Of a stretch of 64,000 nt of DNA, positions 34,131 to 45,763 are shown piece after piece (positions within the stretch are counted from its first letter, which is position 1; each line of letters starts with the position of its first letter). Made by a program: the position numbers and the translations under genes. The notes beneath the pieces were generated by a model, which was not told the origin of the DNA, did not search any database, and was given only the letters and a program-made list of their open reading frames with translations. Location: NCBI GenBank assembly GCA_024803745.1, contig JANJXV010000013.1:9424001-9488000 (forward strand), in the 5' to 3' direction. The stretch is from Megascapheus bottae (Eukaryota > Chordata > Mammalia > Rodentia > Geomyidae).

Positions 34131-34226
34131 GTGTGTTTCCCACCCCACCTACCCTTCCCTTATGGCTCGGGAGTTCCCTTTTCCCCTCCAGCAGAAAAAG
34201 ATGACTTTTCTCATTGCTCACCACAG

Positions 34227-34397
34227 CCATGCACCTGTTTGGCCTAAACTGGCACCTGCAGCCGATGGAGGGGCAGATGTATGAGATCACGGAGGACACA
34301 GCCAGCAGCTGGCCTGTGCCAACGGACGTCTCCCTGTATCCTTCAGGGGGCACTGGCTTAGAGACCCCTGACAGGAAAGGCAAAGGAGCCACAGAAG
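34227..34397 (+). CDS. TENM4: TENM4 exon: extracellular juxtamembrane segment
   Basis: The 171-bp exon starts with two bases that finish the Ala codon ending the membrane helix. It reads 56 codons from [15 protein letters not shown] to [10 protein letters not shown] and ends with the first base of a Gly codon. These are the first residues outside the cell. The MHLFGLNW start directly after a hydrophobic helix is typical of teneurins; [13 protein letters not shown] and [14 protein letters not shown] are, to my knowledge, the teneurin-4 version. The acceptor is ttctcattgctcaccacag and the donor GAAG|GTAGGG. An L2 fragment ends about 95 bases upstream, outside the acceptor region. The open frame continues only ten codons past the donor. 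Confidence 0.95.
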
Positions 34398-34854
34398 GTA
34401 GGGTCACTGCGTTGTCCGTGTTGTGAGTCCCCCGTGTCTGCCTTTGAGCCAAGGAGACCTCCATCACGCACATCATGTGCCTGGCTCACAGCTCCATGTT
34501 CTGGCGCTTCCTCCATCCTCCGCACTCCATGCCGGCTGCAGTCCACCTGTGTCTTCATCACAGCTCCTTGTCACTGTGAGCTCAGGGTGGGGCTTGGGCC
34601 AGGGGTCATGATGCTCAGTGGTATTCCATCCCAGGCCTGCAAGGAAGCTTTTTGGATGGTCACACTTCCTGGGGTCGGGGGTGGGAGAAATGAAGGGGAG
34701 CAGTTGTTCTGTAGATTTAGGGTGAATCCTCCTGGGAAACCCCATGGCATGAGTGTGCACCTGCAGAAGATGATGTGGAGAGGGGAGATGGTGCCTCCTG
34801 AAAAAAGGATGTTTGGACCTTGTAGTCTGACAGGAGCATTGCTTCTGGTGACTT

Positions 34855-34960
34855 AGCATTTACCACTCTCGTGACTTGGACTTAAGTCACTTAAATCCCC
34901 TGAGCTTTATTTTTCTCGTCTGCAATTGTAATAATAATCATTACTATTTGTCCAGCATGT
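34855..34960 (+). mobile_element. MIR fragment
   Basis: Sense MIR: gtgacttggacttaagtcac, then gagctttatttttctcgtct. Confidence 0.55.
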
Positions 34961-35140
34961 TGGTTGCCAAGCTTCTTAGCATGAACATTTCATGCTATTT
35001 AATCCTCACAGAAACCCTGTGAGGCACGGATAATTACTTATGTCACTTGTAGACAGAAGAAACTAGGAATCACATGAACAAAGTAGTTTGATGAGCAAAT
35101 GGTGGAGTCTAGTATAAGAATATCTGTCTATGACTCCAGG
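34950..35140 (-). mobile_element. MIR, nearly complete
   Basis: Reverse MIR: atttaatcctcacagaaacc, ctgtgaggcacggataatta, gacagaagaaactaggaatc. Confidence 0.75.
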
Positions 35141-35770
35141 GCTCTTCCCATGAGCTGATCCAGCCCACAGTTATAAGACCCTGAAGGACATATGGATAGG
35201 AAATCCTCCTGCATATGAGCAGATGTTCTTATGTGTGATGGAAATGTAGAGGTGGTGTTTGGGATGTGGAATCCTTGCATAGAAATCCAGACTCATGTGC
35301 TGAATTTCTGAGCCACCTTTCTATCAGGCTATGGACAGAAATTCATCCAAGAGTGGCAGAGATTCATTAAAATTGGCACCAGGAAAGATGTCTGAGCTCA
35401 CAGGCCAATCTGACTGTCATTCTGGGCAATGTGGCCATCAGCCTCCTGCATCTGCTGTGACCTGCATTATCGCTTCATCAGCAAAGTGGCTGCAGCTCCT
35501 TCCAGCCTGCACTGCTTGCATCTTCTTTCTCCTCATCTCGGTTAACTTTTGAAGTGGGGCTGGGGAGAGGGGGAGTGACTTTTGAGTCTCTGTCCTCTCA
35601 AGGATTTGCCTGCTAGCTGTCAGTTTGCTTAGCAAGGTGGTATCTGATGATCCTAAGGTCCAAAGGCAACTCTGGATCCATGGTCATCTTCAAGGGAAAT
35701 GAGAAATGGAGATATGTACAGAAAATCAAACTGAAATCCTACCTGCTGTCTTGAGACACAAAGCCTCTTC

Positions 35771-35995
35771 TTGATAGAGATTTTTTTTTTTTTGCCAGTC
35801 CTGGGCTTGAGCTCAGGGCCTGAGCACCGTCCTTGGATTTTCTCAAGGCTAGAGCTCTACCACTTGAGCCTCAGCACCACTTCTGGCTTTTTTCTCTATA
35901 TGTGGTACCGAGGAATCGAACCTGGGTCTTAATGCATGCTAGGCAAGCACTTTAACCACTAGGCCAAACTCCCGGCCCTATTGATAGAGATTTTT
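35771..35995 (-). mobile_element. SINE family B with perfect 15-bp TSD
   Basis: Minus-strand copy (35786-35980): poly(T), gccagtcctgggcttgagct, gtggtaccgaggaatcgaac, ccaaactcccggccc. It is flanked by identical ttgatagagattttt at 35771-35785 and 35981-35995. Low divergence and the perfect duplication point to a young insertion. Confidence 0.96.
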
Positions 35996-36049
35996 AACAT
36001 TTTAAAACATCAAGTAACTCAGGGAGATAACAGGGCCTTTGAAGGAGCT

Positions 36050-36130
36050 ACAGATTAAGAGTCACTATCTCTGAGTTCAAGTCTAGCTATTGCCACTGAC
36101 TTGTGGTACAACCTTAAGCAAATTCACATG
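36050..36130 (+). mobile_element. MIR fragment
   Basis: Sense MIR start: gagttcaagtctagctattg, ccactgacttgtggtacaac. Confidence 0.55.
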
Positions 36131-37149
36131 AATGGAGAATAAGTTTCATTTCCCTTCCTTTCAAAAGGATATTGAAAGGCGGAAGGAGGAATATATGCAA
36201 TCATGCTATTTGGTGTATATTTTTTAAAAAATGATATTGAGCTAGATTCTCTATTGAGTGCCTAATACTTTGCAAGTTCTACATGTGAAATTAGTTATAG
36301 AATCACTGATGCTTCTTCAAAATATTTCCCTGCCCCACCCCAATGTGTGATGGCTCTGTCCATGGTCCTGCCCATTGGTGTGTGACACTCCCATTACTTC
36401 ATGGTGTTGAATGCAGTTGAAGAATAGCATGGAGAGAAGACAGGCTTAAGATCAGCCATGTTAAAGCACGGATTTTGAAATAGGCTTCATTCTCAAGGAA
36501 TTGGAAAAGAGCCACTCTTTACATTCTGTATTTGCTTCCCTCTATGATCTCGAAGAAACATTCTTTAAGCAGGAATCATATCTATCTGAAATCTCAAACT
36601 AATGAAATTAGTTTCTGGGTTGTTTAGATTTTGTTTACTTTTTCCCAAGGAGCAGAAAGTCCAGATAAGAGGCAACCTAAAATTGCTTATTGATTCATTT
36701 TAATTTTTGCTTAGAGGGATTATCTGTCATTATTGATATAGATGGAAATCCGATTTACAAACCTCTTAAATGTAGTATAGTGCTAGAAAGTGGTCAACAT
36801 CAGAAGTAATTACTATGATGAAAAAGTGGACCAGCATGGAAAACAGAGGACAAAGTTTCTTATAGTTAGAGGGAGACCACATGCTTCTTATTTGGGGTTT
36901 TTTTTCCCCATGGTCCTCAGTTCATGTTTTTAATTGTGATATTAAAACTCTTATCCCTAAGACATATATGGGGATTTTTTTTTACCCTAATAAGAGTGCA
37001 TACTTCTTATCATTTTGAACAGTATCAGGAAGGAGAGTTGACTTAAGAATTAAGATTAGAGTTCCTGCTGTACAATGATGGGAAAGTAGTGTAGTGGGAT
37101 AGAAACAGGGAAAATGTGCTTTGGAAGCACAATCCAGGATTTGATTCTC

Positions 37150-37350
37150 AATTTCTTTTCCGTTCTGGAGTTTGAATTCTGAGCCTTGTTCTTGCTAGGC
37201 ACGTAGGCAAGTGCTCTGCTACTTGAATCATGTCCTCAACCCTTTTTTTACTTTAGAGACTTTTCAAATTGGGTCTCACATGTTTCTGCCTGGACTATGA
37301 GTCTCCTATTTACCTACATAGCTGACAGGCATACATCACCACGTTCAGCC
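37150..37350 (-). mobile_element. Old ID/B1-type SINE
   Basis: Minus-strand: gctaggcacgtaggcaagtg, ctctgctacttgaatcatg, then acaggcatacatcaccacgt. Confidence 0.55.
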
Positions 37351-37369
37351 CATTGAATGGCATAGAATC

Positions 37370-37465
37370 TTTTTTTTTGCCCTTTTTAGCCTCAAACTGT
37401 AGTACTCCCAATCTGTGCCTGCAAAGTAGCTGAACTTATAGATATGAACCACCATGCCCAATGTT
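37370..37465 (-). mobile_element. Old B1-like SINE fragment
   Basis: tttttgccctttttagcctc, then tatgaaccaccatgcccaat. Strongly diverged. Confidence 0.5.
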
Positions 37466-39360
37466 GCCTCTGCTTTTTATTGTTATGTTAACTTATACCA
37501 GTTCCTCTAGCTCCTTTAGCTTTACTTGGATACCTCTAAAAGCAATGTTCATTTCCTCCTTTTTGCCCAGTCAAATCCCAACCCATTCTATCTCTGTTAT
37601 GAAAACTCCATATATCTACACTAATCATCATTCATCTCTACAGATCATCCTAAGGTTTAGGGTATTTAAGAAATATTTTAAAGGTTCTATATCTTAAATT
37701 GTACAAATTCATATGTGATCATCATAGTATTATCTATCATGTTTTTGGACTGTAATTCATACTACATTTTCAAAGTGGTTGTAACTATTCCTGGGTCATC
37801 ATGGGACAGAAACCAAATACAGTGGCTTCCTGAAGCAAAGCCACAAGAGCTTGTGTTATGCATTAATGTGGAAGAGGGTGGGGATTGAATAAATAAGTAT
37901 TTCTGGTGGTTGAATTGGTGGGCATTTTCTTCTTTCTGCAGTGAAATCAGAATTGCCCATCAGTTTGAACCATTCAAATTGTTCTACACAGACTCAGCTA
38001 GGCTCTCAAAAAATGGAACAGTTTATTTTGATAACCAAATAAATTTCAAACAGTTACTAAGGAAACTAAAAGAGTCTTTGTGTAAGTTATTGCACTGAAA
38101 AGAACCATCAAGGAAGGGGCGGTGGGGGGAGATAGGTAGCTGATTAGGAATTTAAAATCTATGGAGAAGGTTTCATTCAGGAAAGCAGACACTGAATGTA
38201 AAAACAGAATTTCAGTTCTTACAAATCTTCCTTATTTGATAAGCTATCCAATCATTCAAGCAATTCCTCGAGAGGTTTCTTTTATAGACACGATTGTATA
38301 TATGTACGGCATTGCTCTAGAAAGCCTGAATCCACCTAGCTTTTCAAAGGAAAAGACAATTTCCAATGAAATTGTTCTGTGAAACCTAGACATGCTTTTG
38401 AAACATGGATCATTCTAGTAAGGCTCTGTCCTGGCAAGGCCCTGGGAAATCAAATGATGGTGTCATGTGCTTAATGGCTTGAGAATTGTTGGTTACTCTG
38501 GATCCTCACATGGTTCCAAAGTCATAACCATGATCAACTTCTGAAACCCTAAACTATAAGGAAGTTCCTAACTAGTCCTTGAACCTACTTGGTAAAGTTG
38601 ATATTTAACCTGCTATTCCTGTGAAACTCCACCAGACTCTTAAAGAGATATAACACATCCCACCACCATTGAGAATATCTCTTTGGGGTTTTCGTGTCAT
38701 TCATCAGTTTAATCCTCTTAAAAGCCTTATTCTAATACATATAGAGGCTCCCCAGTGGCTTCATCTCTAACTGGTTCAGCATTTGGAATATTAGTGTGCT
38801 GATATTAAGAGTGTTATGAGAATTTACTGAACAGATGTAAAGGAATATAGCTACCAATATCATTGGAACTCATTAAATGGTAGCAAATACTATTGCCTCT
38901 TCCTTGATTACCATTTCTTCTACTAATATTGGTTATTATACTTTCACAATAAAAGTAGAGATAAGAAGTTTTATATATAGCACTGTTCTTTCCACCTGCC
39001 TCTAGCCTCTACCCTCCTTTATTACCCTACTATTTATAGATTTTGCTCTGAGATGAGAAATCTTGTGTTCTGCTCCCAATTTGGTGCTCAGAATGAAGAA
39101 CATTCTAGGATCTGGAAAAAGGAAGACTGGAAGGGGTTTGCAAAAGGCAGGAAAGGAGGAAGCATTTCCCTCTGCTAGCCTCTAGCCCAGCCAGTGTCAG
39201 ACATCTTTTCTGTCAGGCTGGAGTCCACTGAAGACTAAACCCCCACAGACGCAATACTTAGGAGAGATGCACTTTACCATTTAAATTTTATTGTATCTAC
39301 TGGAAAGACTGTTTTCTTCCCAGCTGGGACTGGGAATATGACTTCTTCGAAGTCGCATTC

Positions 39361-39650
39361 GCTGGGCACTGTTGGCTCAAGCCTGCAATCCTAGTAGTCA
39401 GGAAGCTGAGGTCTGGGGGATCATGGTTCAAAGCCAGCCCGGGCAGAAAAGTTCATGAAACTCTTACTTCCAACTAACTAGCTGAAAGCCAGAAGTGGTA
39501 ATGTGCTAACCTTTCGGTGAGTGAAAAAGCCAAGTGAGCATGAAGCCCTGAGTTCAAGCACGAGTCCTAATGTTTGAAAAAAAACAAAAGGAAAGGAAAG
39601 AAGGGAGGGAGGGAAGGAAGGAGGGAGGGAGGAAGGAAGGAAGGAAAACA
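39361..39650 (+). mobile_element. SINE family A with GGAA/GGGA tail
   Basis: Head gctgggcactgttggctcaa, ttcaaagccagcccgggcag, diverged tail, then an A-rich segment that has expanded into GGAA and GGGA units (39586-39648). Confidence 0.85.
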
Positions 39651-41136
39651 AATACCTTCTCTGGGATAATAACACTAAACTTGAGCCTCGGGAGGCTGCA
39701 GAAGTCTGAAGGAGTCTGGCTTGGCCTGTAAGGCTGTACACTTTAGCTGATACATTGGCTGCCTCCTGAAATACACTCAGTGGAGAAGCAAAGGAACTAT
39801 ATGGGCTTCTGCAGCAGCAAGCTAAAAGGAGAGAGCAGCTTTATTATTTATTTTCAGACGTAAGAACTATATGAATGCTGACAATTCTCAAATCCCATCA
39901 GCTCCAACTCCCACCTACTCACAAAGAAAAATGAGTCCTGTGAATTAGCAGTCTTGTGCTTCTCTCTGCAGTCCTTAGGAGTGAAAGGTTCAGAAGGTAC
40001 TGCTGGTTTTGTTTCATCCACCCCCTTAGTTCTGCCCCCTGGCAGAAATTAAAGCTAGGATGTACCTGCCATTTAAAAGGGTTGCAGTACTGAGAACACA
40101 GATCAGATGAAGACGAATGTGAATAATTCTTTCCCATTTGAAAGCTTTGTGAATTTGGCTCCTGTCTTTGAAGTATATGATTCACAGTGTGGTGGTTTGT
40201 GTGTCTATTTCCAAGGTAAAAGTCTGGGGCATATTCCTTCCAGAAGAAATTCAGTGCCAACTCTTTCTAATGGTAGAACACTCGGAATACTTTTATTGAT
40301 TGCATACATTTTAACTTTTTTTTTAGTTGTTGGCACATTTTTAATTAAAATAACATTTAACGGTTTGAAGCTAAAAACCTGATGTTTCTGCCTAGGAAGT
40401 TTATAAGGGAATGATAACATATGGAGAAGTTTAACATTTAAATTGAATTTTATTATTTAAAACAGTAAAATATTTTATGACTACAACAATGCCCTGCCAA
40501 GCTCCATTTCAGCATCAAATGTGCTTTGTAAGGAGTCTTACAAAGCTAGAGGGGAGGGGAAAAAAAGAAGGCATTTTAATTTCTTATTCTCCAAATGCTT
40601 TTTATAAAAAGTTCCACAAACGTGTTTTCTTTACAAATGAATTCTTGTTCTCTTAGAACATCTTCAAACATCTCCAACCACACAAAAAGTCCTGGAGTCA
40701 GGATGCCCAGAGGTCCATACTAATGCCAGATAAAGTACAGTGTGCGGACTTGATTTTGGCTTTTCAGGACCCCACGGGTGGTCTTCTACCATCCCTGTAG
40801 TATTTCCTGCCCCCTCCTTCTCTTCCAAAGGCTGAATTCTAGCAGGAAGTTAAGGTTTATCTCTTTCACATGAGAGTGTGTTTAATTACTCCATAGAGGA
40901 AGTTTGATAAGCAGCCTTCCTTCCTGGCCCTGGGATAGCCCCCAGAAAACAGTCACTCCCCTGATCTGTGAGTGCAAGACCACCCCTGACTCCTCCCCAA
41001 CCCTTTGCTCCAGAGGGTGCCAGACACAGGGCTAGGGCCCCGACTGAACTTCCCACTGTGGTACAGACTTCCTGTATGAACTTGAAAAACACCCTCAGCT
41101 TTACCCACCTTTCATGCAGAAATCCCCATGAAAAGA

Positions 41137-41168
41137 TAAGCATTTTTCAGACTAAGCATTTTTCAGAC
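41137..41168. repeat. 16-bp perfect tandem duplication
   Basis: taagcatttttcagac occurs twice back to back. Confidence 0.95.
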
Positions 41169-41703
41169 GTGTTTCTTTCCTTTAGAAGGGGGATGCTTCA
41201 CCAATCTGTAACCATGTTCCAAACACAAATGGCCATCCACATATCAGGCCTCAGAACTGGCTTCCAATGTATGCTTAACAGTGAACTTCAAAATACCTTA
41301 ACTCTACCCAAGTCATGTTTCCTACAACTGGAAGAAGCGTTCCGAATTGGAATTGCAATCGCAACCCTCACTCCCCCTATCCTTTGTATTTTACTATGTG
41401 CACACACATATACTCACTCACTCATGATAGTTAAACTAAAGGGCTACAATTCCATAAGTCAGGTTATGAGATCAGTGTATCTTGACTTATTTTTATCAGA
41501 ACAATCTGAGCATCCCTGGCTGCAATGGGTGTTCTGGGCCTTCTTACTGGGGAGGGGAGCAGAAGGATTAACTACAGAATATCACAGAAGAGAGAAGGAG
41601 GGGAGGGGAGAGAAAGAGAGAATACCAGTTGTGCAAATATTGATTCCTTATCGCATGAGGCTAACCAAGATGCTTTTGTCTTCCTTTCCCTGTGTCTTGG
41701 TAG

Positions 41704-41918
41704 GAAAACCCAGTAGTTTCTTTCCAGAGGACAGTTTTATAGACTCTGGAGAAATTGACGTGGGGAGAAGAGCTTCCCAGAAGATTCCTCCGGGCACTTT
41801 CTGGAGATCTCAGGTGTTCATAGACCATCCTGTGCATCTGAAGTTCAATGTGTCCCTGGGAAAGGCGGCTCTGGTTGGCATCTATGGTAGAAAAGGCCTT
41901 CCTCCTTCACATACTCAG
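41704..41918 (+). CDS. TENM4: TENM4 exon: extracellular stalk before EGF repeats
   Basis: The 215-bp exon starts with two bases completing a Gly codon, followed by 71 codons from [11 protein letters not shown] to GLPPSHTQ, and ends in phase 0 at CAG|GTAACT. The segment [20 protein letters not shown] followed by [13 protein letters not shown] is characteristic of teneurins. NVS at residues 48-50 of the exon is an N-glycosylation sequon and lies on the extracellular side. It belongs to the membrane-proximal region between the helix and the EGF repeats through which teneurins dimerise. The acceptor is preceded by a good pyrimidine tract (tttccctgtgtcttggtag). Confidence 0.95.
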
Positions 41919-42184
41919 GTAACTGGAAATCCCCATACCTACTGGCCTCCAGATCAAACCTTAACCCCAAGACAAAAAGCCCAACCCACCCCCTGGAGCC
42001 TAGAGAATATCCTGTATGTTCTATCATTTGCCCTCTCCAACTCTGCCTGGCAGACAAGTATGTTAAATCCCAGGGATTTTGAAGAAGAAGGTATCGTAGG
42101 AAATCTCTTTGCTAATTTTTTCTGTGGTCCCTCACTCTCCTTCCTAAATTAATTCATTCATAAATGTAACCTAGAACATGAAAC

Positions 42185-42365
42185 TAAACTTTGAGTGAAT
42201 CCTTCTGTTATCAGTGAGGTCAACCTTGAGTCACCTTCTCAGAGCAAGTTTTTAAATCTGTACAATGGGAATATAGTAGCCACGTTGCAGGGCTGATGTG
42301 GAGAATAAAAGGGACAATCTATAAGCAGCTAGAATATGATCTGGCTCAAAATAAATCCTAGTCTC
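42185..42365 (+). mobile_element. MIR fragment
   Basis: Sense MIR: aaatctgtacaatgggaata, then gagaataaaagggacaatc. Confidence 0.6.
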
Positions 42366-42454
42366 CTCCATTCACTTTCTCATTCAGGATTTACACATTC
42401 ACATGGACCCATATTTATCAGAAACACTTAGAGAACTTGTCCAAGTGACTTGGG

Positions 42455-42540
42455 GAGAAGGAGGAGGATATAACTCAGTGACACAGCATGTGACAGGCCC
42501 TAGAGTTCACCCCCAATGCCACAAAAAATAAAGAAAAGGA
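42455..42540 (+). mobile_element. ID-like SINE fragment
   Basis: gaggatataactcagtgaca, ggccctagagttcaccccca, then an A-rich tail. A single tRNA-like monomer. Confidence 0.55.
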
Positions 42541-42954
42541 AAACAACTTGCCCAAGAACATAGGTATATTAGAAATCATGAATGGGAGAGAAGATTCATA
42601 CAAGCTTCTCCAGCTTGGGAATGAGAGCAATATAAATCATAAGCATCCTCTAGGCACTCCCCCAGCCAACAGTCAGTTAAGAGTTCTAGTGGGAATGCAC
42701 AGGGATCTACTTGCTAAGATGGAGTCACAGCATGATAGAGGAGCCTGTACCCCTAATGAATACAAATGTATTCTGTCCTGGGCATCATTCCTCCTATTTA
42801 ACATGAGATAGAACACGTCTTTCCTTTGGTCATAAAAAGCCAGCTAGCTAAGTAGTGACTCAGTGTCCTTGCTAAAGGACCAGTAGTTTATACGCACCTA
42901 CCTGTTATTCACACTGTGTGACAGAATTCTCTGGAGTTGTAGGCCAGCAGACCC

Positions 42955-43110
42955 TGATCAATCATCATTCGTATTTGACACAGCATGTAATTATTGATGG
43001 AGTTTGTGGTTAATCCAGTTTAGTCTTCCTAAAACTGCAGTGTTTACAGAGGATTATTGACCAAAGACAAATAGATCTAATCAAATCTTCATCTCATGAC
43101 TGACATGCCA
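42955..43110. promoter_or_regulatory. Candidate conserved non-coding block
   Basis: gtaattattgatggag, gtggttaatccag, cagtgtttacagagg and gaggattattgacc lie within 150 bases (TAAT, TAATCC and forkhead-like sites). Placed in the intron between two extracellular exons. Confidence 0.25.
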
Positions 43111-43369
43111 GTGTTCCAATCCCAAACCTAGACCCCTGGTAGACCTCTGCGATCCCCATCATGGCTTACACAGAGCTCACACAATTTCAGAGTGTCTGAG
43201 TTTCTGATGATGGGCACCAAAAAAAAAAAAAATAGGACTGTCCTGACATAAACATAGACTCACCACACATGCACCAGAAACAAAAATAAAACTAGACTAA
43301 AATATCAGGCACTACTTTTATTGCATTCATAAGAGAGGCTGAAGAATATTGCCATTAAAAAAAATTGGA

Positions 43370-43590
43370 GTCTTAGCTGAGCACTGACAGTTCTCAATCT
43401 GAGAGCATGATTCAAAGCCAGTTCAGGCAGAATCTCCAACTAAGCACCAAAAAAGAAATAGGGTTGTGGCTAAAGTGGTAGAAAACTAGCAGCTTGATAC
43501 TTGAGCAAAAGAAAGCTCGAGGACAGCACACAGGCCCTGAATTCAACCCTTATTATTGGTAAAGCCATCCTCTGCTTTTACCCCCAAACA
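43370..43590 (+). mobile_element. SINE family A, diverged, near exon 5 acceptor
   Basis: gctgagcactgacagttctc, ttcaaagccagttcaggcag, tggctaaagtggtagaaaac, then caggccctgaattcaaccc. It ends about 110 bases before the acceptor. Confidence 0.78.
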
Positions 43591-43702
43591 AAAAAAAAAT
43601 GAAATCTGGGGAATAGATGGAATAAGTTGATCTGTTGTCCTGTAGTTGCCTCTTCTGTCTCCATTTGTGTTTCCTGCTAACTTTGCTCTCTTTGTACTTT
43701 AG

Positions 43703-43913
43703 TTTGACTTTGTGGAGTTGCTGGATGGAAGGAGGCTCCTGACTCAGGAGGCACGGAGTCTAGAAGGACCTCAGCGTCAATCTCGGGGTGTAGTGCCTCC
43801 CTCCAGCCACGAGACTGGCTTCATCCAGTATCTAGATTCGGGAATCTGGCATCTGGCTTTTTACAATGATGGGAAGGAGTCTGAAGTGGTTTCCTTTCTC
43901 ACCACTGCTGTCG
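43703..43913 (+). CDS. TENM4: TENM4 exon: extracellular segment just before the first EGF repeat
   Basis: The 211-bp exon starts in phase 0 with [11 protein letters not shown], reads 70 codons through [20 protein letters not shown] to VVSFLTTAV, and ends with the first base of a codon at [30 protein letters not shown] is a hallmark of teneurins and lies immediately N-terminal to the first EGF-like repeat. The expected following exon (a Cys-rich EGF start) is not found in the remaining 20 kb, so it should lie beyond the window. The acceptor is ttgctctctttgtactttag. Confidence 0.95.
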
Positions 43914-45514
43914 GTAAGATGCGTCATTCTCTGTATTCTTATTGGATGGGAGGAGGAATGGGGTCACTGAAGTCAACAGGGAAACAAATGTGCCATTCCC
44001 AGAGCTGTTACTGTTGGCCATCCTGAGTGGGCTTGCTAGGCAAGGGATTGGCATGAGACTCAGGGTAGGGAATGACAAGAGAAGATCAGGCCAACTGAGG
44101 CTGGCCTTTGTGCCACTGCCTCTTTCATGCTGCCTGGGTAGCCATGCATGTGAACCAGCATCTGCCTCTCAAGACCCAAGAGCTAGGACTGCTAGGGAGA
44201 TTGGAATCCTGGCTGGCTTGCATATGGAGGCAACATCTCTCCTCTTGGCTCAGATCTCCCATCTATTTATCTTTAGTCTCACTCTGTTCTGCTCACTGAT
44301 TTGTCATTTGGGTTTGAGTTGGGTTTGTGTTTTGCTTTCGAAGCCAACAAACCCTGGCAGCTAAGTAAAAGAAGACAAAGGCTCAAAGAGAGATGCAAAC
44401 AGCTTTGCAAAGCATTGGAGGAAAAGCATTATCACCTACTCTGGGGTTTCCTTGAGAATAGAGATGTAAGCCTTTCCTGCTGACAAAGAGTAAGTCCTGG
44501 TGTCTCAAATGAATCTGAGCACTGTCGTTGTGCTTTCAGGTAGATAAGATCCTGGATTACCTCAGAAGTCTATGAGCATCTGGGTGGCCTGGGTCCTGTT
44601 GAAAGACGTTTTCTTTTTTTTACCCACACTTCCGTAGATGATTGTCTCCTTTCCTGGGTGGCTGTGGTGTGCTGAAAGACATGGGAGAGTTAGTGGTCTA
44701 GGTCAGAAAAGATTTTTTTCCCGTGTGTCTGTTGAAAATACTGTGACACAAGCTAAAAATAAAGTCTCCTCCAAGAGAAGAAGCTTGCAGGAAAACCTAA
44801 CTCTATGAACCAGAACACTTGGGAAAAGAGCTTTTCCTGACAAGTTCAATGTGATTTAGAGTTGAAAACTCTGCCTCCATCCTTGGAGGAATCTCTCTAA
44901 GGTGGGGAAATTGAATTTATGGGAATCTTTTAATTTGGCACTCCATTTCCATACCTTTTCAAGACTCTGGTTCTTCTCTAAGTAGATATTTTCAGGTCAT
45001 TTTTTAAAATTTACCAGTTTGTCATTAGGGTACATAAGCATGGTTAATAAGTTTCTGTTATAAATGTGTCTTTGTGCGAAGTGAGGAAGATGAGGCCATT
45101 GGGCATCTGGTTCTGATAAAGGGAATGTCTCTTTGTGCTGTCCTTGTCTTGGAGTCAGTGGTCAGTGCCTGAAACAGAGGGGCTTTGACATAGCATTCTG
45201 TTTCTCAGCATGAAGTGTCCCTTGGTTGGCAAGGGAAGGAATGTGGGCATGATCTTTCCTTCTCCAAGATCCATTGGCAGGGCCTCTTAGCAGTCCCAAT
45301 GTTGGCTGGTGCTAGGCTATTGGCTTCTTGTACAGTGTAGTGGAAAGTATGCCCAGCCCTGGAACTCTACCACAAACTTAGCTTGTAACCTCCCACAGGC
45401 CTCTTAAGTTTTTCACCTTTTGTTTCACTGTGGTTCAGTGAGTGCTGGTAACCTGTAAACCAACGTTGCACCCCCACCCTCAGTCCTTGAAGGCCTAGTT
45501 CTGACTCTCACTTG

Positions 45515-45763
45515 TTTTTGTTTGTTTGTTTTTAAGTCAGTCATGGAGTTTGAACTCAGGGCCTGGGTACTGTAGCTGAGCTTTTTCACTCAAGGCTAGT
45601 GTTTACCACTTTGAGCCACAATGCCACTTCTCATTTTCTGGTGGTAAATTGGAGATAAGAATTTCACAGACTTTCCTGCCCTGGCTGGCTTCTAAATGAG
45701 ATCTGCAGATCGCAACCTCCTGAGTAGCTAGGATTACAGGCTGGAGCCACCAGCTCTGGCCTT
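45515..45763 (-). mobile_element. SINE family A
   Basis: TTTG-rich tail, gaactcagggcctgggtact, actcaaggctagtgtttacc, then gtagctaggattacaggctg. Confidence 0.9.

Larger units (their letters stand above)
8028..34226 (+). other. TENM4: TENM4 intron (26 kb)
   Basis: Large intron right after the transmembrane helix. Stretches 8028-10160 and 23210-24840 show no repeat I can name and no exon-like frame. 10160-14060 and 19680-23210 are dense in SINE, MIR and L1 copies. Several AT-rich, non-repeat blocks (12126-12452, 15061-15245, 16780-16905, 25130-25560, 26520-26720, 28240-28440) could be conserved regulatory DNA. The 3' end holds an old L1 fragment (32820-33335), a nested SINE pair (33343-33870) and an L2 piece (33985-34130) close to the next exon. 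Confidence 0.85.
34398..41703 (+). other. TENM4: TENM4 intron (7.3 kb)
   Basis: Contains two overlapping MIR copies near 34855-35140, a recent family B SINE with a perfect target-site duplication (35771-35995), degraded SINEs at 37150-37465, and a family A SINE with a GGAA tail at 39361-39650. 38160-38400 and 40100-40680 appear unique and AT-rich. The last 740 bases are open in the reading frame of the next exon (see findings). Confidence 0.85.
40968..42152 (+). other. Long open frame through intron and exon 4
   Basis: A frame free of stops over 394 codons (first ATG at 41076), in the same frame as the exon at 41704-41918. The part before 41704 gives a peptide with no domain I recognise, and 78 codons follow the exon's donor. 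Most likely chance or an intron-retention artefact, but it is by far the longest open frame in the window. Not called as a gene. Confidence 0.3.
41919..43702 (+). other. TENM4: TENM4 intron (1.8 kb)
   Basis: Contains a MIR fragment (42185-42365), an ID-like fragment (42455-42540), a TAAT- and forkhead-like AT-rich block (42955-43110) and a degraded family A SINE (43370-43590) ending about 110 bases before the next exon. Confidence 0.85.

Noticed and set aside
33928..34476. 182-codon minus-strand frame overlapping exon 3
   Set aside because: Antisense shadow of the coding exon and L2 sequence; no independent support.
34434..34859. 140- and 128-codon frames just after exon 3
   Set aside because: They lie past the donor site, in another frame or on the other strand, and look random.
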